Shown one piece after another: positions 48,806 to 60,850 of a stretch of DNA of 64,000 nt; the stretch's first letter is position 1, and every line of letters starts with the position of its first letter. Below the pieces are notes generated by a model. It saw nothing but the letters and a program-made list of their open reading frames with translations. It was not told where the DNA came from and made no database searches. Source of the DNA: Bisporella sp. PMI_857 (lineage: Eukaryota > Ascomycota > Leotiomycetes > Helotiales > Helotiaceae); the NCBI GenBank assembly GCA_021307315.1, contig JAJSPD010000119.1, forward strand, positions 19,990-83,989. The letters are read 5' to 3'. The position numbers and the translations under genes are program-made.

Positions 48806-49739
48806 GACTGTCTACCGTGGGAACTCTGTTATAGCCTATAGAGTGTTGTTGAACTATAAGGCACAATGGTACTTCGGCAAGAACATTTGATTTTGCGGCT
48901 CGACGAATATTAATGGTTCACTGTGCTCGTTACCCAAGATACTGCTTTCTTTTCCAAGATGGGTACCACAATGTGAGTTTAGCAAAGTCGATGCATTTAC
49001 CTGGGCTGGTTTTGAAACGTCCACACTTAAATCCTATTTTTCGAGTGAAGTGGCATGGGCCCTCTAAGAGGACTACTTATGAGGGTCGGAGTGCTATGGG
49101 ATATCCTCTTACGATGGGCGGCGTGATATAGATTTTCGGTCCTCTTGGAGTATCACGTTGAAAGTTGTGAGGTGGTTTAATGACTTATAGGGATGAGGAG
49201 TTGCAAAAGATATGAGCATCGATTCACACTGGCGTTTCATAAATGAGCTGTCGTTTGTGAAAACCAATTTTGATTTTCGTGCAAGCTTTCATTTAATGGA
49301 ACTACCTGCACTTCAAGTTTTTCAGTCATGTCGTAGATATAAAAACTGCGCCTGCTATAAGGTGTGCATTTATTCTAACCCATACTACATCTCATGCAAT
49401 TATTGTCTAGACCAATAGTTCCTTGACCATAGAGCTGCCGCTCCCTCATTCAGTCGCCGGTTTTGGCACCCATCGCTAAATGCTCATCGACTCCAGCACC
49501 AGCCCTTCTGCTCTTTCCAACTCTAGAACAAGCCCCGTATATTGGGAAGTGCCCCATCGTCAGCCGCCTGTTTCCTCTTTATTTGTCGTAGCTAAATGTG
49601 GTATTCGGAAAGCCCTCTGCCAATTAACCCCAACGTCATCCGGCATAACGATGATCGCACCACTTTTGACGAATGCGATTAACACTCTCCGCCATCAAGT
49701 ATACGAAAAGTACTTTTCTCGTAATAGCCATTTTCTGAG
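48806..49739. other. Intergenic, no gene seen
   Basis: Frames at 48913-49131 and 49212-49418 (+) have no features. The frame at 49480-49953 (+) largely overlaps the next gene in antisense. Confidence 0.4.
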
Positions 49740-50174
49740 TCAATCCTCATCATTCTCCAACTCAATCTCCACCACCGACACCGCAGCGCAAATATCCACC
49801 TCAGCCGATACGACCTCGCATCGTTCTTCGCATTTCTTCTCGTCCACTTCCAGGACATCCAAATCCATCGTCACGACATCCTTATTCTCATCCTCCGCTA
49901 GCTTCGTCGCACATTCCACATGCTCCGACGCCGTCTTCCGTCCGCGTGCATAACTCAGCCTTGACTTAGGTGGCTTCGGTTTTTCCCGCTCCGCTTCTTC
50001 ATATATTTCAAGCAAAGTATCATAAAGCTGCGCGTGTAGCACTAGACGGCCCAGGTTGTGGTCCTTGCAATTCGCCTCGGAGCGCAGTTTGTGCTGGACT
50101 AGAGTAGCCATCTCGTAGATCTCCGTGCTGGACATTGTTGCTGTGGACAGGTTCTGGTGGTGATTCTTTTGCAT
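49740..50174 (-). CDS. Short conserved fungal protein of unknown function
   Basis: Single exon, 144 aa from ATG 50174 or 131 aa from the second ATG at 50135, which has the better context (CAACAATGTCC) and begins the conserved part SSTEIYEMATLVQHKL. The N-terminal 60 residues are predicted helical, with a pattern HNLGRLVLHAQLYDTLLEIYEEAE that I recognise as a small helical fungal family without known function. A basic patch follows (KPPKSRLSYARGRK) and then a long acidic C-terminus. It is probably a cytosolic or nuclear adaptor-like protein; nothing more can be said. Confidence 0.7.
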   Translation of the reverse strand: MQKNHHQNLSTATMSSTEIYEMATLVQHKLRSEANCKDHNLGRLVLHAQLYDTLLEIYEEAEREKPKPPKSRLSYARGRKTASEHVECATKLAEDENKDVVTMDLDVLEVDEKKCEERCEVVSAEVDICAAVSVVEIELENDED

Positions 50175-50968
50175 CCAGATGCGATTTTGTGATTAATATA
50201 ATAGGCAAAACAGCGCCTTGAAGCTGATAGATCGATAAAAGTCTGGTTGGAGACGTTTTGTGGGATGTCTATATACCTGATTACGACTTTCCCGCGGACT
50301 TCATGGGAAAGATAGCAGGGATGTATATCGTCACAACAAAGCTTTCCTTGGGCCCTGCGACTGGACTTCAGACGAGATAGGTGGTGGAAAATTTCGCGCA
50401 CTATTCCATTATCAGACTCAGATCATTCCATTTTTGGCGATCCTCATTGAGTGCTCTCCGGTTTGGTAATTTGCTTTGCGATTGTCATGTCATAGTGCTT
50501 GCGCTTCCTCGAACTGTACTACTTATCGTATGGAGAGCCGGGAATAAGGTAGTGGTAATGAATAATGTGGTTCGCTAATGGGGAATTAAGCTTTGCTTCG
50601 GGAAAGGCTTATTAAGGCCTCCCGGCGCTCCCGCGGGCGCTAACACGTGGATTTGGGTTAGGGGTTTCGTCGTCTCCGGAGAAGATCTCCTAAGCTTGTC
50701 ATACGACTTTTTTTGGGCGATGCCGAAATTTCTCCATAGCCACCAGAGTCTGAATCAACCCATTTCAGCTGGACTAGTGACGCAATCTATTGCTCCCAAC
50801 ATAACATCTAACACGATTGATAGAGTTAAAGTTTTATGAAAATAATCATAAGTAGAGATATCGGTTACAGGAACGAAAACAACTGCAAGGACTAAATATT
50901 AGGCTTCATAACAGCTGGCTGACATATTGATATTATAAGATATGAGGAATCTTCTTCATACGTGCTTC
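50175..50968. other. Intergenic, no gene seen
   Basis: Short frames only. A GC-rich palindromic patch (GCGCTCCCGCGGGCGC) lies near 50625-50640. Confidence 0.4.
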
Positions 50969-51690
50969 TTAGAAACCTCTTCGAATCTTCACGCGCTCGA
51001 TAAAATTGTCTGCCAGGAGCTGTGCGACGGTTTGAGAAATCTGGTATTGGACACCTTGACCTGGCTGCCCGAACCAACCCGCAATCGGACCTGAAGTCAC
51101 AGTCAGACTTTTCAGGACCCGGTAGACGTGGTAGTTGTATGGATATCTTTATTTATCAACTTTCAACTCACTTATCAGAGTCTGGAATGCACTTACGTTC
51201 GGTCATCTGGCGGCGTATCTAGATTAAGCGGTGGCAGCGATCTCTGATTATATGGCGCGTTCCTCGGACTAAGAAACTTCCCACCCTCCCCTCCAAATCT
51301 ATCTAGTTCTATCCCAGGCTCGAGCACAAACATGCCTTTGATTGGATTTCCAACGCTATCGATCTGGAAACCGTCCTTGACAGGGTAGTTATAGGACTTA
51401 GTAGTAAGGTTCCACCATTGTTCTAGGAAGGAACCAGGACAAAGGCCTCCGAAGCGGCGATAATCGTCTATGAGGTCGCTGAGTGGGAGACGAGTGGGAA
51501 GGCGTGTAGGGCCGAGACGGAAATCCCCGCAGACATATTGTCTGGTGAGGGCGGGGTCATAGTTTGTGCCAGCGCAATAGTCCCTGCAGCGTAGCTGCAT
51601 TCTCGAATCTGCATTGCGGTGGCCATCTGCGAGAGGAGAGCTACATACGAGTGGCAGCAAGAAGGTCAAAATGAATGAGAGGAGATGCAT
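50969..51690 (-). CDS. Secreted TNT-domain protein (putative NAD+ glycohydrolase)
   Basis: Two exons, 51690-51197 and 51146-50969 (intron 50 bp, GTAAGT...AAG), 223 aa in total. Residues 1 to about 19 form a signal peptide (MHLLSFILTFLLPLVCSS). The rest contains several cysteines, including a CRDYC pair and a C-G-D-F motif, and then the TNT fold: GGEGGKFLSP at the end of the first exon and the GWFGQPGQG motif in the second. TNT was named for the tuberculosis necrotizing toxin; fungal relatives such as the Aspergillus fumigatus and Neurospora conidial-surface NADases cleave NAD+ outside the cell. The length and the Cys-rich N-terminus fit this fungal surface group. The reading frame is uninterrupted and no immunity partner gene is adjacent. 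Activity is inferred from family only. Confidence 0.82.
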
Positions 51691-52602
51691 GTTGACGGTA
51701 GCGCCGCAACGTCCTGGAATCGTTTCTTGAGATGGGATGCTTCTTCATCCTCGTTGGAGGTCTCTGTTGCTCTTTTATGTGTCTGAAGGTAGGAATGTCT
51801 TTCCATAGTTGCACAATAATTTCTGCCGCGTGGAATGTTGTGCTTGCTTCAAGAACCCGTGCTAATCTCCGCAGCACACAATTTGGGTGGCTTCTATTAC
51901 GTGAGTAATTTCGAACTGTAAAAAAGTGTTACCATTGTTGAGGAACAGAAGTTTTTGTGCGAGTCTCGCTCTCCTGTATGCTTCTTGGAGCGAAGCAACT
52001 ATATTGGAGCATAAAGCAGCCAAATATCCGATACGAAGAAGCGGCAAAGACAAATAGGATCCCCCTTATTCATGGACAAATCCATATTCAGTGGCTGATT
52101 ACCGGACTAGTCTCGTCTCAAATATTTCGCGTGACCAACACGAGCAATTGAACTTAGCTTAAGACTTGAGGGGCCATCATGTCACTGGTACCAAACTGTA
52201 AGAATTTGTATGGTGCTCTTCCTGCAACATGACCAATTACTGAGGTGTTTGGAATGTGACGGGAACCTGGAAGACGCATCGGAAAGGTAAGGAGTCAACA
52301 GCGTTTGTGTTAGCAAGCACACACAGAGCACCCATGCCAATATAAGCAGATCTGCCATCATAGAATGCCTGAACTTGAAACTTGTGAAACGCGAATAATT
52401 TGTAAATTTGAATGACTACATTTGGACTATATTTGGAATATTAATCTCGGAATGCAATTCATTGATGTTGCTCGTGACTTCGCTCCAGACTTGACGCGAA
52501 AGTGGGGCAACAGAAATCGCGACTTTCAAACCTATTGCTTCTCAAGAAATTTCTACCAGCTCCTTTCTCCTCCCATCAACTCAACACCATTGCCCATGGG
52601 AA
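51691..52602. other. Intergenic between divergent TNT and Sae2/Ctp1 genes
   Basis: This is the shared promoter region of two genes that point apart. Short frames (51862-52053 -, 51957-52151 +, 52422-52661 +) have no features; the last overlaps the first exon of Sae2/Ctp1 in another frame. Confidence 0.45.
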
Positions 52603-55273
52603 ATGGAGAGCTGGCGGGAAGGGAGGGAAGCGGCTATTACGGAGCTGAACAAAGCATTTGATATCATTGGTGCGAATCTGAAAAGAGGTATGATTCCCCA
52701 ACAACCAAAAGGATAATTACCCATAAAACTGACGCGTCATGATAGAGCTTGACCATGGCAATTCTGTATTAATACCACGACATGAGCTCCAGAGACTGCG
52801 CGAGCAAGATCATCTAGTCGGGGAACTCGAAGACGAGATCCTAAATTTAAAGGGACAATACCAAACCAATGTCGAAACCTTCAGCACTGCTCCATATGAT
52901 AAGGACAACTTGCCACAGGAAAGCGAGTTTATTACTGAGAATGCACGACTTGTGCAGGAGCTAGAAATATATCGGAATGCTGCTTCCAATGTAGATAATC
53001 TACAAGAGGAAAATTTGCGATTGGCCACAGAGCTGAAGCAAGCTTTAGAGAAGGTAACACAGGTCACAGCGCAGTATACCAACGAGGAATCGAAACGACC
53101 AACGGGGGAAGGAACGACAACTCCACAGCCAGATTCCAGTAGCTTTGAGTCTGTGTCCGGAACAGTCCATCAAGCCTTGGTACGGAAATACAACAGTTTG
53201 TGCACCAAATATTTTGAAATGAATAGTGCCAGAGAAAGCATTGCGAAGCTACTGAAAGAACAAAAGGTAAAGACGTATGAATGGAAAACTGCCTGCGAAA
53301 CTGAGCAACAAAAGATTGGGAAGTTGAAAGCAAAGATGCAGAGCTTCGGAGAAGAACTTCGTTCATTGAAAGCTATGCCTGGAGCCATTGACGGACTGAA
53401 CGAAAGCAGCCAAAGCCGCGATCCTAAATCGATTTTTGATGCTTCTGCTGCTGCAGCTGTATCTCTCGCCAAGTGTCCAATTCCGCCGGATCTGAACGAA
53501 TATGAAATGCCATGCACTCCCTCATTCCCAGGACGATCAAAGACAAAGAAAGATGCCATGACATATGCAGATGATAGAGAATGGGTCCAATCTGAAGATG
53601 AACACCTTGATAAGCCATTGGATAGCATTGACCTCCCTCCATTACCTAGAGAGGTAAACGTCGCTGTGGAAGACACCCAATTTGATGACCTTGAATTTCA
53701 TCCCAGCTATAACCAAGATGAAACCACATCCAGATCACCAAATCAGCTCCAGGATCACTCAATCTTAGTACATGAGCCATTAGACACGGGCTTCTCACCA
53801 GACATACCCGTTGTAGTCTCCACTCGCAAAGTTAAAAAGAGGAAGACCGGTAACGCCTCAACGCCAAAGGAATCTGGCCTTCCCAAGATCAAAATAGAGG
53901 AGATATCAAGTAGTCCTTTAAGACTAACAGGGATCTTCGAGCCTAGTAGTGACAGCATTGACCTTGACGCTATTGGTGACAAACAGGAAACTCCAAGGAA
54001 GCAACGATCGCATACAGCACATGAAGTAAAGGGCTTCCCCAATAATGTCAATGTGTTGCCAGATAATCAACCTTCAATTGATTTCCGTGCAACTCCGAAT
54101 TATATCAATACAGCGGGTCATACACTAGCTACAACTAGGGGCAAGCGGCCAGATCCAGCCCTTCGAAGTGTAAGCACCAACAAACGAATCCTTCCTATCA
54201 CTTCTGTACAGCGTCTCTCAAAACGCCGTCGAACTGCAAATCAGCAGGAAACACAGGGGTTAATAGAAGACGCGGAGAATCTAACGGTCTTGAATGAAAA
54301 TATGCCAGGAAAAAACTTCAGCAGTCGCTTAGAGAATCTTGACAGGTCAACCACAGGGAGACATGCTATTAAGAACTTAAACCTCTTGCCAAAGACTACC
54401 CTAACGGCTGACGCCACAATTTCTGCCGGACAAACTTCCAAGGATTCTTATGGCACTAGACCCTCACTATCTACTACATCATCTCCGAATAAAGATCGAC
54501 GCGCAGACAGTTTTGCGTTTGCCCGAAAACAAATTAAGCGGACTGCGGATTCAGACCAAGCAGTATCTAGATCATCGCCTTTATCTCGGCCTCCCTCAAA
54601 GTCACCTATTAACAAACTCTCTGGATTAGCCTCGGAAAATAAGGCATCAGTTGTAACCCCAAAAGGTATGATTGCGCAGCGCCAGTCCGTCGCTGCGGCA
54701 GATCGATTCAATGCGAAAGTCGACTGTCCTGACAATGAGCCTCTTCGTCATCGGCCATTAGAGAAACTTAGCCTCGAAGACTTTAAGGTCAATCCGAAGT
54801 ACAATCAAGGCTACAGGTATGCCTTCAACGAAGTTGTCCGCAATAAAGATGATCGACGATGCTTGCCTGGATGCACAAAACCCGAATGTTGTGGCGATCG
54901 ATTCCGAGTTCTAGCTGAACTGGAGCGGGATCCTGGCCAAGCTGTAACATTGTCACAAGAAGAGGCGGACCAAGCTTTACTAGAAGAGTTTTTAGGAGGC
55001 AATGTCTACAAGCTGAAGGAGATGCCAAACGCAGAAAGAGTTGAGCTTTTGCTTCAGGCTCGCACAAGACAAATAGCCAACAAATTTGGAAGACATAGAC
55101 AGGCTTATCAGCGAGCCAAAAGTCCTATAGGATTTTGGAGGATTGACTTTCCGACTACGCAAGAAGAGATTGAGGATAGAGAGCAAGCCAGATTGGCGGA
55201 AAGGGAGAAAGTTGAGTACCGGTACCACGAGGCAATGAGGCCAGGGGGTGCATTTATATTCAAAGATGAATAG
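52603..55273 (+). CDS. Sae2/Ctp1/CtIP-type DNA end-resection factor
   Basis: Two exons, 52603-52687 and 52746-55273 (intron 58 bp, GTATGA...TAG with CTGAC branch), 870 aa. Exon 1 begins MESWREGREAAITELNKAF. The N-terminal 200 residues are largely coiled coil, as needed for the tetramer-forming region of this family. A long disordered Ser/Pro/Lys-rich middle follows. The conserved C-terminal domain starts near residue 700 (LEDFKVNPKYNQGYRYAF) with the Cys motif CLPGCTKPECCGDRFR at about 733 and KSPIGFWRIDFPTTQE near the end. This domain, phosphorylated by CDK in yeast and animals, activates the Mre11 nuclease to open blocked double-strand breaks in the nucleus. All hallmarks are present. Confidence 0.92.
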
Positions 55274-55668
55274 TTTGCAGCGTTGTCCTTGAATGCCCAT
55301 AGAGCATTACAATTGCATGATAAACTATCAGTAGCACATCTTCTCACGTTTTCATCAGCGTTATTTCCTTGCGTAATGAAAGTTCTTATTTTAGGCACAG
55401 AATTTGAGCTTGAAAAAAGTCATAAACTCGTCCCCGAATCCTTTCTCAATGTTTGAAATGAAATATACGCCAGGTTCACGGTGTTAAGCATATCTCCGAC
55501 CACCCAAGAGACATGACGTGCTAACTCCGGTTCTGAAATTACACGTGGCGTTATGGTAATCATACATAAAAATGGGGTATTTCAACATTCATTATTACAT
55601 CTATTCCACTACCAAATGCTATATTGCCGTTTTAGACACCTAGACCAAAACAATTTAGTCACTTCAAA
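55274..55668. other. Intergenic, promoter of the aldo-keto reductase
   Basis: No frame of note. Convergent or overlapping transcription was not seen. Confidence 0.4.
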
Positions 55669-56700
55669 ATGCCATACCCACAGCGCCAAATCGGCGACGA
55701 TAAGGTCTCTGCCCAAGGTTTAGGATGTATGGGCATGTCTTTCGGCTATACATCTTATGGCGGTTATAACGATGCTGAATCTTTAGCCGTCCTAACGCGC
55801 GCCGCTGACTTAGGTATCACCTTCTGGGACACCTCTGATGTCTACGGTCCACACACCAATGAGAAGCTCATCGGAAAATGGTTTAAAGAGACCGGGCGCC
55901 GCAACGAGATCTTCCTTGCCACCAAATTTGGGAGCATATTTCAGGATGGGAAGCACGCGATTCGTGGCGATAAGGAGTGGGTGAAGGAGGCGTGCAAGGG
56001 AAGCTTGGAGCGCTTAGGAGTCAACACGATCGATCTATATTACCAGCATCGTGTTGATTCTGAAACGCCGATCGAGGAGACAGTCCAGGCGATGAAGGAG
56101 TTGAAGGATGAGGGCAAGATTAGATATTTAGGCTTGAGCGAGTGTTCGGAGCGTACGCTGAGGAGGGCGCACAAGGTGCACCCCATTGCGGCGATACAGA
56201 TGGAGTATTCACCGTTCGCGCTCCAGATTGAGAGCGAGCAGGTGGGCTTGTTGAAAGCCGCAAGAGAACTAGGCGTAAAAATCGTGGCGTACTCGCCGTT
56301 GGGACGCGGGTTCTTGACGAATACCATTAAGAGCCGCGACGACCTCGATGAGAAGGATAGTCGCGTGAGCCATCCGCGGTTCTCAGAGAAGCACTTTGGA
56401 GAGAATCTTGAGCTAGTAAAGACGCTTTCGAGTATTGCGGAGAGGAAAGGTGTTACGCCGAGTCAGCTGGTTTTGGCGTGGGTTCTAGCTCAGGGGGACG
56501 ATTTTATCCCCATCCCAGGAACGAAGAGGACGAAATATTTAGAGGATAATGCGCAGGCTGTCGAGGTGAAATTAGGTGAAGAGGAAGTGGCGGAGATTCG
56601 GGCAGAGATTGAGAAGGTTGGTGGCGCGAAGGGCGAGCGGTATCCCCTGGCTATGTTGTCGAAGTGTTTTGGTGATAGTCCTGAGCTTTCGACGAAATAA
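55669..56700 (+). CDS. Aldo-keto reductase
   Basis: Single exon, 343 aa, with a start in good context (CAAAATGCC). It is an NADPH-dependent aldo-keto reductase of the fungal AKR13/pyridoxal-reductase-like group. The catalytic tetrad is complete: D54 and Y59 (WDTSDVYGP), K86 (LATKFGS) and H127 (LYYQHRVD). The cofactor-binding C-terminal part includes IPIPGTKRTKYLEDN. Such enzymes reduce aldehydes and quinones in the cytosol and are often stress-induced; the natural substrate cannot be read from sequence. It is the last gene before the accessory region that follows. Confidence 0.93.
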   Translation: MPYPQRQIGDDKVSAQGLGCMGMSFGYTSYGGYNDAESLAVLTRAADLGITFWDTSDVYGPHTNEKLIGKWFKETGRRNEIFLATKFGSIFQDGKHAIRGDKEWVKEACKGSLERLGVNTIDLYYQHRVDSETPIEETVQAMKELKDEGKIRYLGLSECSERTLRRAHKVHPIAAIQMEYSPFALQIESEQVGLLKAARELGVKIVAYSPLGRGFLTNTIKSRDDLDEKDSRVSHPRFSEKHFGENLELVKTLSSIAERKGVTPSQLVLAWVLAQGDDFIPIPGTKRTKYLEDNAQAVEVKLGEEEVAEIRAEIEKVGGAKGERYPLAMLSKCFGDSPELSTK

Positions 56701-57889
56701 AAGCGCTTATAGGTTGGAGGACACGTAGGGTCGTATGTAAGTATATATTACAGAGATGAAATGTTATCGTACTAAAACAGCAATAGTTTATTTTCGAGAA
56801 GATCAAACGGGATATCAACTGCTCCCTGGTCGTCATTGTCATCGTCAGAATTGTCCTTGAACCGCTTCAACGCCAGTATTGTGTCGCAAATAAAGCATCG
56901 AAGTTCTTGTTCCTGAAGCAACTGTCCATAGAGATCGTTTTGCCTGACCAGTTTCCTTAGTCCGGAGAAGGAATATTTGCCTATAAGCTGATTCAGCTTG
57001 CCTATTCTTTTTAATTCCGTGGCCGATATAAAGCTCAGCAGGGGTTACAGCACTCCATTTCTACTGGCCGTACATAGAGTGTTAGCTCGTATAATTCCAC
57101 TTTTGGTCTAACCCACCCAAAGTAACGTCTTAATTTCCATCCAAGTCTCCTCAACCCAATAATCTCTCAGCTTCCCAAAAAGCATACGCAAGCTCGAGAG
57201 TGAGAAGGTGACGAAGTACGCTGTAAACAGGATTGTACTTGATTGCGCAGCTCGGTGGAAACAATTGATATGGTGCACACTATTAAAACAATTATTTACC
57301 CTGGGAGACTATTTCCCAATGCCATTACAGGAACTATAGCAAGCTCAACATAATTTTGCCCTTACATACGATAATCGCCCGGAAGCCCATTATTTCAGTT
57401 TCAACACTCTTCGCTAAGCTATGAAGCATAAAGTTTAGGCTTCAGAATTGAGGAACCAATAGCAATTCTCTAAACTGCGACGCACAATTGTGTTTGGTGT
57501 AAGTAGCGTGTTATCACGCTCTCGAGCATAAACTGCGGAGTGGGCCCCCATAGACTGAGGTTTTGACCTTTTGACTTAGCCCAGTAGGGCTCTAATAAGT
57601 TCGCTAGGTTATTAATTAGAGTTGCATGAGAGAGAGGTCAAACCTTGGCGAGGATCTGCAGAGCCGCCATGCCACGAGTTATAGTGGTCAGCGACATTGT
57701 TAGCAACCAAACCCAGCCTAAATCTAGCTTCCAATAGGCTGAATGGGAGCCACCCGGTACGCAGGCTAAAAAGGAGTAAAAAGTTTCATTGGGCTAGATT
57801 AAGGACCTAGGCGTGACGTTGGCGAAAATTGGTGTTGGAGGCGTTGTATACTGCTACTAGCACTGACCTCTTCCATAATTAAAATCGCT
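56701..57889. other. Intergenic with coding-like relics on the minus strand
   Basis: Between about 56790 and 57260 the minus strand carries two coding-looking stretches: one reads a hydrophobic start followed by LFGKLRDYWVEETWMEIKTLLW, the other a basic, helical segment. A GTGGGT donor and a TAG acceptor could join them, but no start codon or family could be assigned. Probably a decayed gene. Confidence 0.3.
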
Positions 57890-58126
57890 GTAGCCTTGAT
57901 CTACGACTATTAGTCGGAACGGTCCAGAGGGAGTCGGTTTCGCATTACAGTTGAGCTCTACTTCGACATTCTGAAGCCCTTGTACACACCGCATCGGTTC
58001 AAATATTTTGTCTTCCTATACCGCTTTAGGTTCCTCATCTCGTACCAGTTTAACGTAGAGTTCTTTCAGCCCGCCCATGCTCGCTATTCCCTTCCAGACA
58101 GCGTCCCAACACTTGTCAAAGGTCAT
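57890..58126 (-). pseudogene. DUF7730-like gene fragment with TAG nonsense codon
   Basis: From ATG 58126 the minus strand reads MTFDKCWDAVWKGIASMGG, then LKELYVKLV and, after one TAG, EDKIFEPMRCVQGLQNVEVE. The order 'TW(D)..I..M.GL(R)EL.V.L ... L..P...V' is what I know from fungal DUF7730 (often F-box-associated) proteins. The stop stands where Trp is expected, so it is a TGG-to-TAG (CCA-to-CTA) change of RIP type. The N-terminal two thirds of the usual domain are not found upstream. Family name moderately sure; function of the family unknown. Confidence 0.5.
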
Positions 58127-58624
58127 CACTGTGGGACCTGCCTATGGCTCATACTCGTACTAAATGCCCTCATTGCCTTCCTCCAGAAGGTTTGTGGAAG
58201 GCCAGAGCAGAAATCGTAGTTTCTATAGTAGTTCCAAAGGTTTAAGAAGAATTTAAATACAAGTCACAAAACATATCTGTAGCCAATAACTTCGCACCCC
58301 AAATTCTGAAAGGAGAGATTCAGATGTCACTCAAAATATGAAGCATAGATAGGGGTAGCAGCAAAGACATTATGAATACTTCAGAAGTACGATCCAAACG
58401 TGTGTATTATCGTATAAAGAAGTTCAGTGTAATTAGACTGAATAGTTGAGATGGATTGCTTAGTCATCCGCCAAGAGCCATTGCCCGAAGTTATTCCGCT
58501 AGCTCCTTGGCTAAAACCAACTCCCTCGTTTCCTCAAGCTCCCCCTCACGGCCTGTTCCAACCCCCCTTCTTTGGGTTAAATACAACGAATACGAAGATG
58601 TGGTCATGACCAAATCTATGTGCA

Positions 58625-60448
58625 ATGCGTCCCAGAAGGCCCCACAAGAAGTCGAGAAAAGGGTGCCTCCAATGCAAAACTCGTCACATTAAGGTAAGAA
58701 GACCAATTGAGACCAGAGCCTCAGGTTATGAAGCGGACTTCCTGAAAGTTTCTTATACAGTACTCGCAAAGTCCATTGCATAAACTGATTCTTTAAGTGT
58801 CACAATTTCCGGTACATAGAAGCCTGAGATTCACAGTCAAATTTTCTCCCCTACCTCCCTTTTCGTATTTGAGTTGCCGGCATGTCAAAAGTGTTGATAC
58901 GCGTTGAGATAGGGACGTTGGTCTCTGATACATTCTAAACTTACTAAGACTTGTTACACTTATTATATGGTCGACTGCTGATGGTTGTAGTGTGATGAAA
59001 GCAAGCCTACATGCCTGAATTGTGTGAGGATTGGCAATACCTGCGAATACCGCCTTGTTAGGTCTGAATCATCACCAGCAGCTATACCAGTAGCCCAACA
59101 AGCAGTAGCCCAGCAGCAAAATGAAGTCGAAGACCAAATAGTAGTTGAACAGCAATCAGAGGGAGAACATCAGAATGTCCAGAAAAGTTCACCAGCTAGC
59201 GGCACTGTTTCTATGGCGGCATCCCCCTATGCGTTCACGTATCAATCCTTAGGACAGGCGAATATGCTTCATTTGGAGCTCCTACATCATGTGTCGACCG
59301 TAACATGCCAAGAGTTCCAACGGGGTGATGTTGATGTAAGAGAAGCTTCTGATGCTATCATTAAACTGGCAATTAGCTCTTCCTTTCTGATGCATGAGGT
59401 GCTTGCAATTGGCGCGCTTCATCTGAGTATTCTACGGCCAGATCAAAAGGATTTCTACAGTTATCATGCAGCAGAGCTCCAAAGCTATGCGCTATCAATT
59501 TTCAATAGCCAGCCGCCAAACCACAGCGTCGAGCACCCTGAGGTAGTCTTCCTCTTCTCATCATTTTTAGGTATTCATGTTCTCTTTGACACTTTACTAT
59601 TTCGTCCTGAAGACTTCAGCCAATTTATTGAGCGTTTTGTGGGGTATTTGCGCATTCACCGCGGCGTTTATACTATTGCGCAAGGCACGTGGACTGCCTT
59701 ACAAGGGACAGAACTTGGCCCTTTACTGAACATAGGAGGGGAAGAGACTGTGGGCAATGAATGTGATGCATTGCAAGCCCTCATGGAAACAGCAGATCTA
59801 AGTCCAACTTCTGTAAGATAACTTTCAAATTACCTGGTGCTAATCTGGAAGATCTCTGGAAACAACTTAGTTCAGACACTCTCCAAGTTTGAAGAGCAAG
59901 AACGGGTTGACAAGATATTATTTCTTGTGGAAAATCACCCCTAAAAAGTTTAAGAGATGGTCTGACCAGGAATAACTATAGATCGACATATGCCAAAAGG
60001 CTATCGAGCGGTTACAGTGGGTATTCAATACCACTAATCTACGAGCCATAAGCCCTGAAAAGACTGGGGAAATGAGCCTGATATATGCGTGGCCGATAAC
60101 AGTGTCCTCTGGTAAGTCAGATTTTATAGTATATTGTCCTGTTTTTGGTGTGCCACGATTTGTGCTAGATACTTTCTCTACAACCTTTCACCCAGAACTA
60201 TAGCCTAATTCCCAGATTTAGAATTTGCAGAACTACTTTTGCAAAAGAGGCCTGAAGCTTTAGCTATATTAGCACACTACGCGGTATTACTACATTGGAG
60301 TCGCGGGCTTTGGGTCGTCAAGGACAGTGGTGCTTTTTTGATAGAAGCTATTGCAAAATATCTCGGATTATATTGGGAGTCTTGGTTGGCATTTCCGATA
60401 TCTGTTTTAGAAGGGCATAACCTCATGAGAGAGCCAAATCTGCATTGA
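58625..60448 (+). CDS. Zn2Cys6 transcription factor, Upc2-like
   Basis: Four exons, 58625-58693, 58991-59812, 59982-60111 and 60216-60448; 1254 nt, 417 aa, all phases consistent. The binuclear zinc cluster is complete: C14-x2-C17-x6-C24-x6-C31-x2-C34-x6-C41, preceded by the basic stretch RPRRPHKKSRKG, and is split by the 297-bp first intron, long for this window. A Gln-rich linker and the fungal-specific regulatory domain follow (LELLHHVSTVTC, AIGALHLSILRP, and later AWPITVSS and PEALAILAHYAVLLHWSRGLWVV). This pattern is typical of the sterol-uptake-control (Upc2-like) group, nuclear regulators of sterol or secondary metabolism genes. The target is unknown. It is tail to tail with an RTA1 exporter; the two might be functionally linked, but that is inference. 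Confidence 0.85.
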
Positions 60449-60850
60449 TAGGTAAGGCAAAGGATATCAAGGCCGATAGTATAACAGAACCTCCGTGTCT
60501 AATTGTATACAAGTCTATTTTGTCAGATGAGATCCCCACGCTGTGTAGGGGAAGGAGGCTGTGTAGCTGCATTATGGGAAGGCTTTCGAGACGTAGGATT
60601 TCTGCCTTATGCCTCATGTCCGCGGTACATGGAGAAGTGGCAAGTTATACCCAGGGACAGCAGTCAACAAATAACTTATCTCACTTTAATACAAAAATTA
60701 CTGATATTCTCGAGTTATGACCAGCAAAAATGGCTCTAGTCCTCTAGCATTTAGCATTAGACGAATCCGCCGAAAGCCGCGATTTCCCCCAAGGTCATCA
60801 AGTATAATTTTTACTATCTCGTTCCCTATCTCCAAAGAACAAATGGATAT
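60449..60850. other. Intergenic between convergent Zn2Cys6 and RTA1 genes
   Basis: Both genes end here. Frames at 60445-60720 and 60503-60739 (+) are not recognisable, although they could be a former 3' continuation of the regulator. Confidence 0.4.

Noticed and set aside
57998..58020. tRNA-like B-box word (GGTTCAAAT)
   Set aside because: There is no matching A-box or cloverleaf around it, and the stretch is antisense coding sequence of the DUF7730 relic.
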